Below, piece after piece: positions 8,495 to 17,166 of a stretch of 64,000 bases of DNA. The stretch is from positions 121,930-185,929 of the forward strand of contig CACAPU010000002.1 of assembly GCA_902534465.1 (NCBI GenBank), read 5' to 3'. Under the pieces are notes generated by a model. The model had not been told where the DNA came from. It saw only the letters and a list, made by a program, of their open reading frames with translations, and did not search any database. Position numbers and translations under genes: made by a program. Source of the stretch: an uncultured Pelagibacteraceae bacterium (GTDB lineage Bacteria > Pseudomonadota > Alphaproteobacteria > Pelagibacterales > Pelagibacteraceae). Numbering within the stretch: the stretch's first letter is position 1; each line of letters starts with the position of its first letter.

Positions 8495-9424
8495 TCAATT
8501 AAATTCTATTAATGCATCAACGTGTCGTTGAGTACTGCTTTGTAATGCTTTTAAATCGTAGCCACCTTCAAGAATTGAAACTACTCTCCCTTTACAAAAA
8601 GACTTAGAACACTCTAAGGTTCTTTTAGTAATTTTGTAAAAATCTTCTGAACTAAGCATAAGTTGCGCTAAAGGATCATCAATATGTGCGTCAAAACCCG
8701 CAGAAAACAATAAAAATTCTGGTTTGAATTTCTTTAATTTATTTAAAACGATTTCGTAGGCATTTAAATACTCTTCAGAGTTCGTTCCAGCTTTTAGTGG
8801 AATATTTAAAATATTATCAAAATTTCCTTTTTCTTTTTCTGACCCTGAACCTGGGTAGTATGGGTATTGATGAGTTGAAATATATAAAACTTTTTCGTTA
8901 TCGTAGAAAATATCTTGTGTTCCATTACCATGGTGAACATCGAAATCTATTATAGCAATTTTATTGTATTTATATTTTTCAATTAAATAATTAGCACCAA
9001 CAGCCACATTATTATAAATACAAAATCCCATAGCTTTATCTTTTTCAGCATGATGACCAGGTGGTCTGACAGCACAAAATGCATTATTAAATTCTTTATT
9101 TTCTACTCCATCAATTGCAGTAATTATTGAGCCTACTGCATCTTTTGTTGCATCTTTGCTTCCGGGAGAAATAATTGTATCTCCGTCTAAAAATACTAAA
9201 CCTTTTTTAGGAAATGACTTTTCTACTTGATTAACATAATCCTCAGAATGAGTTTTATTGATAAGGGATAAATTAAATTTTGCTGGTTTTTTCCATATAA
9301 GATTTTTGTTATCTATTTTTTTAAAATTCTCGATTACCGCAGTAACCCTATCAATCTTTTCTGGATGACCATCTCCAGTATCATGATTTTTATAGCTATC
9401 TGATATTATAAGGCCAGTCTTCAC
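8495..9424 (-). CDS. Histone deacetylase family protein (class II-like deacetylase)
   Basis: A 309-residue protein with all landmarks of the arginase/deacetylase fold: the active-site His pair in RPPGHHAEKD (H124, H125), zinc ligands in IDFDVHHGNG (D162, H164) and AGFDAH (D245), and the C-terminal EGGYD with the catalytic-pocket Tyr. Bacterial relatives hydrolyse acetylated polyamines, acetyl-lysine or other amides; the substrate here is unknown. It overlaps dapE upstream by 4 bp, so it is cotranscribed with lysine biosynthesis genes and followed by the SET gene. Confidence 0.93.
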   Translation of the reverse strand: MKTGLIISDSYKNHDTGDGHPEKIDRVTAVIENFKKIDNKNLIWKKPAKFNLSLINKTHSEDYVNQVEKSFPKKGLVFLDGDTIISPGSKDATKDAVGSIITAIDGVENKEFNNAFCAVRPPGHHAEKDKAMGFCIYNNVAVGANYLIEKYKYNKIAIIDFDVHHGNGTQDIFYDNEKVLYISTHQYPYYPGSGSEKEKGNFDNILNIPLKAGTNSEEYLNAYEIVLNKLKKFKPEFLLFSAGFDAHIDDPLAQLMLSSEDFYKITKRTLECSKSFCKGRVVSILEGGYDLKALQSSTQRHVDALIEFN

Positions 9425-10578
9425 TTAAAATAATGTTTTAAAATATTTAAATAAATTAAGCTTAATTTTTTCAAATCATTCAATGAAACTGCTTCATCAA
9501 CTTTATGCATTGTTTTTCCAACTAAGCCAAATTCTAAACACGGAGCAATTTTTCTTATAAATCTAGCATCTGAGGTGCCCCCAGTTGTTGACAGTTTTGG
9601 TTTTATTTTGGTTATTTCTTTTATAATTTTTTGTATTATAAAAGTTGTATGATTTGGCTTTGTGAGAAAAGCCTCTCCTGAAACAGCATAATCAATTTTA
9701 TATTTAGATTTAGTTTTATTGCAGACTTTTTTCAATATCTTTTCGATCTTACTTTTGATTGAATTTGAAGTATGCTTATTATTAAATCTTATATTAAATG
9801 TAGCATAAGCAATGCCAGGTATAACATTATCAGCCATATTATGTATATGAATCTTTGTAATTTCCAGGTTTGTAGGTTGAAAATCTTTTGTACCTTTATC
9901 AAATTTTATATTTTTAAGTTCATTTAGTATTTTTACAATGGTTGTAGAAGGGTTATTTGCTCTATGAGGATAGGCCACATGCCCTTGTATACCGGTAATT
10001 GTTAATCTACCAGTCATACTTCCTCTTCGCCCAATTTTTATCATTTCTCCTAATTTATTTGGATTTGTTGGTTCTCCAACTAAGCAAAAATCTATTTTTT
10101 CTTTTCTCTTTTTTAGGTAATCAACAACTTTTTTAGTCCCATTAATAGCAACACCTTCCTCGTCTCCAGTAATCAAAAGACTTACAGATCCATTAAATCC
10201 TCTATTTTTTTGAGTAAAAATACTAACAGCAGACACAAATGCAGCGATTGAGCTTTTCATATCATTTGCTCCTCTACCAATTAAATGACCTTTCTTAATT
10301 GACGGTTTAAATGGGTTCACCGTCCAATCATTTAAATTTCCAGCAGGTACAACATCTAAATGTCCTGCATAACAAAAATTAGGACCTTTATTTCCCAATC
10401 TTGCATATAGGTTTTTAACTGGTTCACTTCCTTTTTCTTTAAATTCAAGAATTTTAGTTTTAAACCCAAGTTTCTTTAACTTTCTTTCCAGAAATTTCAT
10501 AACTCCTGCATCTTTAGGAGTTACGGTTGGAAATCTAATTAGCTCTTTTGCTAATTGCAATTCATTTATAATTGTCAT
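9421..10578 (-). CDS. dapE: Succinyl-diaminopimelate desuccinylase
   Basis: A 385-residue M20-family metallohydrolase. Metal-binding residues are visible as H73 (CYAGHLDVVPAG), D106 (GRGANDMKSS) and the GDEEG motif at 138-142, with a late His in KTMHKVDE. The length fits DapE (about 375-385). It removes succinate from N-succinyl-LL-diaminopimelate, giving LL-DAP for lysine and peptidoglycan. It is directly downstream of dapD (5-bp gap), matching the alphaproteobacterial dapD-dapE order. Confidence 0.96.
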   Translation of the reverse strand: MTIINELQLAKELIRFPTVTPKDAGVMKFLERKLKKLGFKTKILEFKEKGSEPVKNLYARLGNKGPNFCYAGHLDVVPAGNLNDWTVNPFKPSIKKGHLIGRGANDMKSSIAAFVSAVSIFTQKNRGFNGSVSLLITGDEEGVAINGTKKVVDYLKKRKEKIDFCLVGEPTNPNKLGEMIKIGRRGSMTGRLTITGIQGHVAYPHRANNPSTTIVKILNELKNIKFDKGTKDFQPTNLEITKIHIHNMADNVIPGIAYATFNIRFNNKHTSNSIKSKIEKILKKVCNKTKSKYKIDYAVSGEAFLTKPNHTTFIIQKIIKEITKIKPKLSTTGGTSDARFIRKIAPCLEFGLVGKTMHKVDEAVSLNDLKKLSLIYLNILKHYFK

Positions 10579-10583
10579 TTAAA

Positions 10584-11411
10584 TTATTCTCTCAAGAGAT
10601 CGTTTATAGAAGTTTTTGATCTGGTTTTCTCATCAACTTGTTTAATTATTACTGCACAATACAGAGAGGGCGCAGATGAATTGTTTTTATCTGGAAGTGA
10701 ACCTGGAACAACAACTGAATAAGGAGGAATTTTCCCGTAAGTAATTTCACCAGTTTTTCTATTAACAATTTTTGTAGATTGTCCAATGTACATTCCCATA
10801 CTTAGTACCGATCCTTCTCCTACAATCACACCCTCGACAACTTCAGACATTGCACCCAAAAAAACATTATCTTCTATAATAGTTGGAAGTGCTTGCGCAG
10901 GCTCTAATACTCCACCCACACCTGATCCCGCAGAGATATGACAATTTTTTCCTATTTGGCTACAGCTTCCCGCTCTTGCAAATGTATCAATCATTGTACC
11001 TTCATCAATATAAGCACCGATATTAACGTAGCATGGCATTAAAACTGCATTTTTACCTACAAAACTTCCTTTCCTTACTGGGGAGTTAGGTACCATTCTA
11101 AAACCAGCTTTTTCATGATCCTCCTTTGTCCATCCTGCTGTTTTACCTTTAAGTAAATGTGATTTATCATACCAACTACTGTAAGGACCATTCAAATTTT
11201 CCATAGGATACAATCTGAAACTCAACATGATTGCTTTTTTTAAATGTTGATGAGTTACCCACTCACCATTTATTTTCTCAGCCACTCTCGATCTACCACT
11301 ATCTAAATCATCGATAACTTGATTTATTGTATCTTTAAGAGACTGTTCAGATGACGGGTTTACTTGATCTCTATTTTCCCAAGCATCATTTATAATATTT
11401 TCTATACTCAT
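10584..11411 (-). CDS. dapD: Tetrahydrodipicolinate N-succinyltransferase
   Basis: A 275-residue left-handed beta-helix acyltransferase. An N-terminal helical domain is followed by hexapeptide-repeat segments such as [20 protein letters not shown] and [20 protein letters not shown]. It uses succinyl-CoA to acylate tetrahydrodipicolinate, committing flux to the succinylase branch of DAP/lysine synthesis. The length and the SVVVPGSLP segment near the C-terminus are typical of DapD. It is followed by dapE and preceded by the HAD phosphatase gene by 4 bp. Confidence 0.97.
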   Translation of the reverse strand: MSIENIINDAWENRDQVNPSSEQSLKDTINQVIDDLDSGRSRVAEKINGEWVTHQHLKKAIMLSFRLYPMENLNGPYSSWYDKSHLLKGKTAGWTKEDHEKAGFRMVPNSPVRKGSFVGKNAVLMPCYVNIGAYIDEGTMIDTFARAGSCSQIGKNCHISAGSGVGGVLEPAQALPTIIEDNVFLGAMSEVVEGVIVGEGSVLSMGMYIGQSTKIVNRKTGEITYGKIPPYSVVVPGSLPDKNNSSAPSLYCAVIIKQVDEKTRSKTSINDLLRE

Positions 11412-11415
11412 AGTT

Positions 11416-12078
11416 TTACAAGTTTTTTAATAACCTTATTTCTTTTAAAAATAAAGAGAGATTTTCTATTTTGTAGTCAATATATTCTTTGTTAGATTCC
11501 TTTTTTCCCCAATACTCGTTATTGATTAGCCAAACTGTTGTAGTTCCTCTTTCTTTTCCAATTGACAAATTTTTTGCAATATCTTCAATATAAATCGTCT
11601 CTTTTGGATCAATATCAAATTTTTTAACCATTAAATCGAATGCTTTTGCGGCTGGTTTTGGATGATAATCAGCATCAACAATATCAAATATATCATCAAA
11701 TAAGTCATCTATACCTAAGTGTGTAGTTATATTTTTAACATGTTCCTTGCTTCCATTAGTAAAAACAAATTTTCTTAGATCTAATTTTTTTATTTCCTCT
11801 CTTAAAATAATGTCTTTTTCCAAAAAAGATAAATCTATATCATGAACAAATTGTAAAAATTCTGTTGGGGGAATATCATGGTTTATCATTAATCCGTTCA
11901 GACTTGTATTGTATTTGTGAAAATAATTGGTTTGTAGCTCTTTTGCTTCTTTTAAATCAATCTTTAATTTTTTTGAAATATACTCTGTCATTCTTTTGCT
12001 TACTTGACCAAATACTGCCTCTAGATCTTGATAAAGAACACCGTCACAATCGAATAAGATATTTTTTATGTGTTTCAT
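11416..12078 (-). CDS. HAD-family hydrolase (pyrimidine 5'-nucleotidase type)
   Basis: A 220-residue haloacid-dehalogenase-fold phosphatase. Motif I is [11 protein letters not shown] (nucleophile Asp in DxDxV) near residues 5-15, motif II VFTNGS near 105, and motif [11 protein letters not shown] near 165. The C1-cap arrangement resembles the SDT1/pyrimidine 5'-nucleotidase subgroup, annotated beside argB and dapD in many Alphaproteobacteria. It probably dephosphorylates a nucleotide or small sugar phosphate; the substrate cannot be told from sequence. It overlaps argB by 4 bp and precedes dapD. Confidence 0.85.
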   Translation of the reverse strand: MKHIKNILFDCDGVLYQDLEAVFGQVSKRMTEYISKKLKIDLKEAKELQTNYFHKYNTSLNGLMINHDIPPTEFLQFVHDIDLSFLEKDIILREEIKKLDLRKFVFTNGSKEHVKNITTHLGIDDLFDDIFDIVDADYHPKPAAKAFDLMVKKFDIDPKETIYIEDIAKNLSIGKERGTTTVWLINNEYWGKKESNKEYIDYKIENLSLFLKEIRLLKNL

Positions 12079-12923
12079 CTTCTTATTAATGTTCCTGCAC
12101 CTTTATCTGAAAATAATTCGAACAAAATTGAATGTTTTTTTCTTCCATCTATGATTCCTACTCCTGTAACCCCGTTCATTACCGCATCAAGGCATGTATT
12201 AATTTTGGGTATCATACCCTCTGTGATTGTTTCATTATTTATCATTTCTAAAATTTCAGAAGAGTCTATCTCTTCGATAAGCTTTTTTTCTTTATTTAAA
12301 ACTCCTTCCACGTTAGTCATTAATAATAATCTTCTACATTTTAAAGATTTTGCTATAGCTCCCGCAGCTGTATCTCCATTAATATTATATGTTTGATTAT
12401 TTTTCCCCAGACCTAAAGGAGATATAATTGGTACTGCATTTATTTTGATTGTATCTTTTATTATGTCTACATTTATTTTATTTGGAATGCCAACAAATCC
12501 TAGTTCCTCTGCCTCTGGAATAACTTCTATAGCATTGTTTTTCTTTGTATTTAGAGAAACTGCATTTGCACCTTTTTTGACTAAAGAATTTACAATATCC
12601 TCATTAAATTCGATAAGGACATTTTCAACTATGTTAATAATTTTTTCATCTGTAACTCTTAATCCTCTTATAAATTTTGACTGAATATTTGATTTATCTA
12701 ATTCTCTTTTAATTCTGGGTCCGCCTCCATGAACTATAATTATAGAAAGTCCTAATTTATTTAAAATACTAATATCTGAAATAAAATTATTAAAGATGTT
12801 TCTATCAATAAAAACATTTCCCCCATATTTAATTACAATTAACTGATCTTTATATTTATCTATGTATTTTTTAAATTCATCGATTGTAGGACCATCTTTA
12901 GGTACAATTTTCTCTATTTCCAT
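12075..12923 (-). CDS. argB: Acetylglutamate kinase
   Basis: A 282-residue amino-acid kinase. The N-terminal IKYGGNVFID is the nucleotide-binding KYGGxA-like motif, followed by the glycine-rich IIVHGGGPRI loop. Further on are INGDTAAGAIAKSL and the C-terminal GMIPKINTCLDAV. It phosphorylates N-acetylglutamate in arginine biosynthesis and is often feedback-inhibited by arginine. It follows yidC with only a 2-bp gap; in many alphaproteobacteria the GTPase gene engB lies between yidC and argB and is absent here. Confidence 0.96.
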   Translation of the reverse strand: MEIEKIVPKDGPTIDEFKKYIDKYKDQLIVIKYGGNVFIDRNIFNNFISDISILNKLGLSIIIVHGGGPRIKRELDKSNIQSKFIRGLRVTDEKIINIVENVLIEFNEDIVNSLVKKGANAVSLNTKKNNAIEVIPEAEELGFVGIPNKINVDIIKDTIKINAVPIISPLGLGKNNQTYNINGDTAAGAIAKSLKCRRLLLMTNVEGVLNKEKKLIEEIDSSEILEMINNETITEGMIPKINTCLDAVMNGVTGVGIIDGRKKHSILFELFSDKGAGTLIRR

Positions 12924-12925
12924 TT

Positions 12926-14608
12926 TTAAACGGTTTTGACAGTCGTTCTCTTAATAATGATGTACTGTTGAGCCATTGTTAATATATTATTTATAGTCCA
13001 GTAAATGACTAGTCCAGCTGGGAAAGGAGCTAATATTACTGTCAAAAACAAAGGGAAAAACATAAATATTTTTGCTTGAACAGGATCAGGCGGTGTTGGA
13101 TTTAGTTTTTGTTGCATCCACATTGAAACACCCATTAAACATGGCCAAACACCAATAAGTAAAAAAGATGGAGGGTCCCATGGAATTAAACCAAACAAAT
13201 TAAATATAGAAGTAGGATCTCTTTCACTTAAATCTTTTATCCAACCAAAAAACGGCTGATGTCTCATTTCAATAGTCACAAATAAAACCTTATAGATGGC
13301 AAAGAAGAATGGAATTTGTATGAAAATTGGAAGGCACCCGCTGATTGGATTAACTTTCTCTCTTTTGTACAATGCCATCATTTCTTGTTGAAGTTTCATT
13401 TTATCCTCTTTATGTAACTCTTTTAGCCTTGTCATTTCTGGTTGGAGAACTTTCATTTTAGCCATTGATTTAAATGAGTAATTAGCAAGTGGAAAAAATA
13501 CTAATCTAATACAAGCAGTAATCATAATAATTGCTATTCCAAAATTACCAGCAAGATTAAAGAAATATTGAATTGCAAAAAATAAAGGTTTCACGATAAA
13601 GTAGAACCATCCCCAATCTATAGCTAAATCAAACTTGCCAATATTTTCAGTTTCAGCATAGCCATCAATAACGTTTACTTCTTTTGCCGCCACTATTGCT
13701 CTGATAGAATTAGTTTTTATTTGATTAGCACCAATTTCAGTTGCATCTGTCTCTATAAAATTTGCTCTAAATTTATTTTTATAATCAAAATCAGACCTGA
13801 AACTCTTCCCATTTTCTGGGATAAGACTAGCAATCCAATATTTGTCAGTAATACCCAGCCATCCAGTATTTGCATTTATAGAGTATTTTTTTTCCTCTAT
13901 ATCATCATAATCCTCTTCAACTAATTGATCATCAAAAACACCAATAAGTCCCTCATGCAAAATATAAAAATTTGTTACTTCCGGCGCAATGTTTCGTATG
14001 ATTTGACCGTAAGGATAGAAATTATAAGTTTTATCAGAATTATTTTCTATAGTTTGTTTAATGTCGAAAAGATATTGATTATCAATACTTATTTCTTTTA
14101 TAAATTTGATATTCTGATTATTTTTCCAACTTAATTTTATAGACGAATTTGGTGTAAGTTTCCTATTTCCTTCAACCTTCCATAATGTTTTTGAATTTGG
14201 AAGATCAATATTTTTATTAGTTGTTACCCATCCAGTTTCTATGTAGTATCCATTTTCAGATTGTTTAGGATTTAATAAGACAACATTATCATCTCCATTT
14301 AGAGTTTTTGTGTAATTCTTAAAGGTCAAGTCGTCAATAGACGAACCGAGCAATGAAATTGAACCTTTAATTTTTTCATTTTCGAATAAAATTCTTTCAT
14401 TCTCCTCCAAAGCCTGATCTCTTGAAATCTTAATTATTTTCTCATCTTGAGCTAGTGAAGGTGCTTCTGATGAAGAATTTTGACTTGAAGTGTTTTTATC
14501 ATTTGAGATATTTTTTTGATCCACAACAGGAGGAGCAAAAAATAAACTGTAAAGTATTATGACAGCTGCACTTAAAGATATCGCTGCAATTACATTTTTT
14601 GTATCCAT
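12926..14608 (-). CDS. yidC: Membrane protein insertase YidC
   Basis: A 560-residue Oxa1/YidC insertase. The N-terminal signal-anchor helix (ISLSAAVIILYSLFF) is followed by a low-complexity Ser/Lys/Asn linker, the large periplasmic beta domain, and the conserved five-helix insertase core in the last about 200 residues (for example RLVFFPLANYSFKSMAKM and NPISGCLPIFIQIPFFFAIY). The pore-facing Arg is at the start of the core in CIRLVFFPL. The protein inserts and folds inner-membrane proteins, alone or with SecYEG. It sits in the conserved rpmH-rnpA-yidD-yidC cluster. Confidence 0.97.
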   Translation of the reverse strand: MDTKNVIAAISLSAAVIILYSLFFAPPVVDQKNISNDKNTSSQNSSSEAPSLAQDEKIIKISRDQALEENERILFENEKIKGSISLLGSSIDDLTFKNYTKTLNGDDNVVLLNPKQSENGYYIETGWVTTNKNIDLPNSKTLWKVEGNRKLTPNSSIKLSWKNNQNIKFIKEISIDNQYLFDIKQTIENNSDKTYNFYPYGQIIRNIAPEVTNFYILHEGLIGVFDDQLVEEDYDDIEEKKYSINANTGWLGITDKYWIASLIPENGKSFRSDFDYKNKFRANFIETDATEIGANQIKTNSIRAIVAAKEVNVIDGYAETENIGKFDLAIDWGWFYFIVKPLFFAIQYFFNLAGNFGIAIIMITACIRLVFFPLANYSFKSMAKMKVLQPEMTRLKELHKEDKMKLQQEMMALYKREKVNPISGCLPIFIQIPFFFAIYKVLFVTIEMRHQPFFGWIKDLSERDPTSIFNLFGLIPWDPPSFLLIGVWPCLMGVSMWMQQKLNPTPPDPVQAKIFMFFPLFLTVILAPFPAGLVIYWTINNILTMAQQYIIIKRTTVKTV

Positions 14609-14611
14609 AAA

Positions 14612-14854
14612 CTACTTTTTCTTTTTGATAGGATCAAATCCTTCGCCACCACCTAAAAATTTTATAGGGTGACAACTGAGAATTCTTTTGAATCCGTTAA
14701 TACTTCCTTTAAAAATTCCGTACTCCTTTAGACTTTCTATAAAATAATCTGAACATGTCGGAAGATATCTACAGTTGTTTCCTAAAAATGGGGATATTAC
14801 CATTTGGTATAATTTGATAGTTTTGATCATTAAATATTTTATAAGTTTATTCAT
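14612..14854 (-). CDS. yidD: Membrane protein insertion efficiency factor YidD
   Basis: An 80-residue protein with the YidD signature: an amphipathic N-terminal helix (MIKTIKLYQMVISPFLG), NNCRYLPTCSDYFIESLKEYG with two of the conserved Cys, and LSCHPIKFLGGGEGFDPIK. It assists YidC-dependent insertion at the inner membrane. It overlaps rnpA by 4 bp and precedes yidC by 3 bp, the textbook order. Confidence 0.95.
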   Translation of the reverse strand: MNKLIKYLMIKTIKLYQMVISPFLGNNCRYLPTCSDYFIESLKEYGIFKGSINGFKRILSCHPIKFLGGGEGFDPIKKKK

Positions 14855-15192
14855 TTAATCTTTTTAAAATCCTCAAGTGTTACCATTTTTATTTTCTCAT
14901 AAGGATCATTGTTAACAGATATTCTTGCAATTAATAAATAGCAATAATTTAGATTAATATTAATTGTTTTTAAAGCATCATTCATTATATTTCTTAGTCT
15001 TCTTTTAATTCTATTTCTAATAACAGCATTTCCTAATTTTTTTTTAGCTACAAAGCTTATATTTAATCTGCTTGTATTTTTATCTGAAAGTTTTCTAAAG
15101 AAAATTGTTAAATACTTATTAGAAATTTTTTTTCCCCCAAGAATTGACTTAAAGTCCTCATTTTTAGAAAGGCTAACAATCTTTTTTTTCAT
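14851..15192 (-). CDS. rnpA: Ribonuclease P protein component
   Basis: A 113-residue basic protein. The RNP-like motif NAVIRNRIKRRLRNIM corresponds to the family's conserved R-N-R-x-K-R-x-x-R, and the FVAKKKLGNAV strand precedes it. It binds the RNase P RNA and helps 5' tRNA maturation. Its ATG overlaps the rpmH stop by one base (TAATG). The RNA partner rnpB is not seen in this window. Confidence 0.93.
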   Translation of the reverse strand: MKKKIVSLSKNEDFKSILGGKKISNKYLTIFFRKLSDKNTSRLNISFVAKKKLGNAVIRNRIKRRLRNIMNDALKTININLNYCYLLIARISVNNDPYEKIKMVTLEDFKKIK

Positions 15193-15329
15193 TAAGCGTT
15201 TGTTAATTTTTTTCTTCCTTTAGCCCTTCTTCTTTTTAATACTTTTCTTCCACCCTTAGTTTTTCTTTTAGCTCTAAAGCCAACAGCTTTTTTTCTTTTT
15301 CTATTACTTGGTTGATATGTACGTTTCAT
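15192..15329 (-). CDS. rpmH: 50S ribosomal protein L34
   Basis: A 45-residue ORF, too short for many gene-length cut-offs, read from ATG 15329 to TAA 15192. The translation begins [18 protein letters not shown] and continues with an Arg/Lys-rich [20 protein letters not shown], the unmistakable L34 sequence. It overlaps rnpA by one base. The start is preceded by an about 80-bp A+T-rich gap to the divergent TVP38-type gene, which presumably carries both promoters. Confidence 0.97.
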   Translation of the reverse strand: MKRTYQPSNRKRKKAVGFRAKRKTKGGRKVLKRRRAKGRKKLTNA

Positions 15330-15412
15330 TGTTGTTAAATTAATGTTAAATTTCGGTAGTTATACAAATATATGTATATAAGTACAGTGATTTTTAATAA
15401 GTTAAAAAATCA

Positions 15413-16132
15413 ATGAATAGAGAAAAAAAAATTAAAGTATTTTTAGGCTCTGCTTACATTTTGATAGTATTTGTTTTTTTATTGTTTTTTTTTAATAAAT
15501 TTTCATTTCAGGATTTTTCTAGTTATGAACTAATAAGAGAAAATAGAAATGCTTTGGAAGAAATTAAAAATGGTAATATTTTTATATCAAGTATTATTTT
15601 TTTATTAGGTACTATAGTATGGGTTCTTTTATTAGGTTTTGGTTCACCTGTATTTTTAGTTGGTGGTTTTATTTTTGGAAAGTGGTTAGGAACTTTGCTT
15701 ATAGTATTTGGATTATCAATAGGTGCAACACTTTTATATGTATTTGCTAATTACTTTTTTAAAGATTTAATTGAGAGGAAATTTTCATCACGTTTTAGTA
15801 ATTTGACAGAAAAATTTAAAAAGAATGAATTTATTTTTTTTCTAATTTATAGATTTATTGGTGGTATTCCTTTTTTTATTTCAAATATTTTACCAACAAT
15901 TTTTAATGTTAAAGTTAGAAACTTTTTTTTAGGTTCAATAATTGGAATGACTCCACAATTATTTGTTGGAGCATCTCTTGGAGCTGGTTTGAGTAAGATA
16001 TTAGAAGAAAATTCTGAGGTTCCAACTATTCTTGAACTAATTTTTACTCCAGATATTTATTTGCCAATTCTTGGTATTATAATTTTAGTTTCAATTGGAT
16101 TTATATTTAAAAAAAAATTTTACACTAAATAA
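15413..16132 (+). CDS. TVP38/TMEM64 (DedA-like) membrane protein
   Basis: A 239-residue integral membrane protein with about six hydrophobic segments: an N-terminal helix, WVLLLGFGSPVFLVGGFIFG, LLIVFGLSIGATLLYVFANY, a central re-entrant-like region, and a final helix. The pattern FLIYRFIGGIPFFISNILPT, FNV, FFLGSIIGMTPQLFVGASLG matches the VTT/SNARE-associated domain with its R-x-x-P(G)-type motif. The eukaryotic and some bacterial relatives scramble or flip lipids; the substrate here is unknown. The tRNA-Thr 3' end on the other strand lies 3 bp after the stop. Confidence 0.87.
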   Translation: MNREKKIKVFLGSAYILIVFVFLLFFFNKFSFQDFSSYELIRENRNALEEIKNGNIFISSIIFLLGTIVWVLLLGFGSPVFLVGGFIFGKWLGTLLIVFGLSIGATLLYVFANYFFKDLIERKFSSRFSNLTEKFKKNEFIFFLIYRFIGGIPFFISNILPTIFNVKVRNFFLGSIIGMTPQLFVGASLGAGLSKILEENSEVPTILELIFTPDIYLPILGIIILVSIGFIFKKKFYTK

Positions 16133-16135
16133 AAC

Positions 16136-16209
16136 TGGTGCCCTCACCCAGAATTGAACTGGAAACTCATCCTTACCATGGATGTGTTATACCATTTAAC
16201 TATAAGGGC
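16136..16209 (-). tRNA. tRNA-Thr (GGT)
   Basis: The reverse complement folds as a 74-nt cloverleaf with encoded CCA. The acceptor arm GCCCTTA pairs with TGAGGGC and the discriminator is A. The D arm is GTTA/TAAC, the anticodon arm CATCC/GGATG with loop ATGGTAA giving GGT (reads ACC/ACU), and the T arm TCCAG/CTGGG with loop TTCAATT. It is convergent with the TVP38-type gene. Confidence 0.97.
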
Positions 16210-16304
16210 AATATTTAACTCAAATTAGTGTATAAATTTAATTTTTTCAAATTATTGCCTTAATTTTTTTTTAAAATAAGTTATATCTAGTAAAGGAAAA
16301 TGTT

Positions 16305-16502
16305 ATGGGAATTCACTACACATATGGAGCTAATAAAAACGCAAAGCTCATGGAAAAAAAAGCAAAAAGAGAGAAAAAACTTGCAGAGAAAAGAGCTAAG
16401 AAGCAAATCAAAACTGGACCAGTAAAAATAGAAGATGATAAAACAATTCCTATTGATCAAGTTATCACTCTAGATCATCTTACAAATCCTGACAAAAAAT
16501 AA
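16305..16502 (+). CDS. Small Lys-rich protein of unknown function
   Basis: A 65-residue protein beginning MGIHYTYGANKN, followed by a highly basic helical stretch (repeats of KK/EKRAKK, about residues 17-40) and an acidic-hydrophobic tail (IPIDQVITLDHLTNP). I do not recognise it. A weak ribosome binding site (AGTAAAGGAAA) lies upstream, and a second tiny Lys-rich ORF follows 3 bp after the stop, leading into dcd-murA. The basic helix suggests binding to RNA, ribosome or nucleoid, but this is inference. No membrane segment or cysteine. Confidence 0.65.
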   Translation: MGIHYTYGANKNAKLMEKKAKREKKLAEKRAKKQIKTGPVKIEDDKTIPIDQVITLDHLTNPDKK

Positions 16503-16505
16503 ATT

Positions 16506-16610
16506 ATGACTTCAAAGAAAAATAATTTAAGCAAACTTGAACTTGCTTTAAGAAAAAATTTAAGAAAGAGAAAAGAATTCCAAAAAAAAACAAAGAAAAA
16601 AAATAAATAA
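16506..16610 (+). CDS. Tiny Lys/Arg-rich ORF (34 aa) upstream of dcd
   Basis: An ORF of 34 codons ([20 protein letters not shown], then a Lys-rich tail) lies 3 bp after the preceding small gene and overlaps the dcd ATG by one base (TAATG). The same junction type is used between many real gene pairs in this window, which supports translation. The amphipathic [13 protein letters not shown] helix and net positive charge resemble small ribosome-associated peptides, but I do not recognise a family. It could alternatively be a leader that couples translation to dcd. Confidence 0.55.
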   Translation: MTSKKNNLSKLELALRKNLRKRKEFQKKTKKKNK

Positions 16611-17164
16611 TGTCAGTTCAATCTGATAAGTGGATTATTCAAATGGCCAGAGATAATGATATGATTTCTCCATTTGAAGATAAACAAGTTCGAGGTGATA
16701 AAATATCATTTGGTGTATCATCATATGGTTACGATGCAAGGGTCTCTGACGAATTTAAAATTTTCACTAATGTCAATTCTGAAATTGTAGATCCAAAAAA
16801 TTTTAAATCCTCTAATTTTATTACTAAAAACTCATCAGAATGTATAATACCACCTAATTCTTTCGTGTTAGCAAGAACAGTAGAGTATTTCAAAATTCCA
16901 AAAAATGTTTTGGTAATTTGTTTAGGAAAATCTACCTATGCAAGATGTGGAATAATAGTTAATGTTACGCCTCTTGAGCCAGGATGGGAGGGTCATGTAA
17001 CTTTAGAATTTTCAAACACAACCCCATTACCAGCAAAAATTTATGCCAATGAAGGTGTTGCACAATTTGTATTTATCAAAGGAAATGAAGATCCATCAGT
17101 TTCATATGCAGATAGAAATGGCAAATATCAGGGCCAAAAGGGAGTTACACTTCCAAAAATATAA
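16610..17164 (+). CDS. dcd: dCTP deaminase
   Basis: A 184-residue member of the dUTPase/dCTP deaminase fold. Key segments: [15 protein letters not shown] near the N-terminus, [20 protein letters not shown] (about 104-123, catalytic/nucleotide loop), [20 protein letters not shown], and the Gly-rich [13 protein letters not shown]-terminal flap. It deaminates dCTP to dUTP for dTMP synthesis. dcd-murA-DUF2948-hisD is a conserved alphaproteobacterial order. Starts inside the stop of the small ORF upstream and ends 2 bp before murA. Confidence 0.95.
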   Translation: MSVQSDKWIIQMARDNDMISPFEDKQVRGDKISFGVSSYGYDARVSDEFKIFTNVNSEIVDPKNFKSSNFITKNSSECIIPPNSFVLARTVEYFKIPKNVLVICLGKSTYARCGIIVNVTPLEPGWEGHVTLEFSNTTPLPAKIYANEGVAQFVFIKGNEDPSVSYADRNGKYQGQKGVTLPKI

Positions 17165-17166
17165 TA

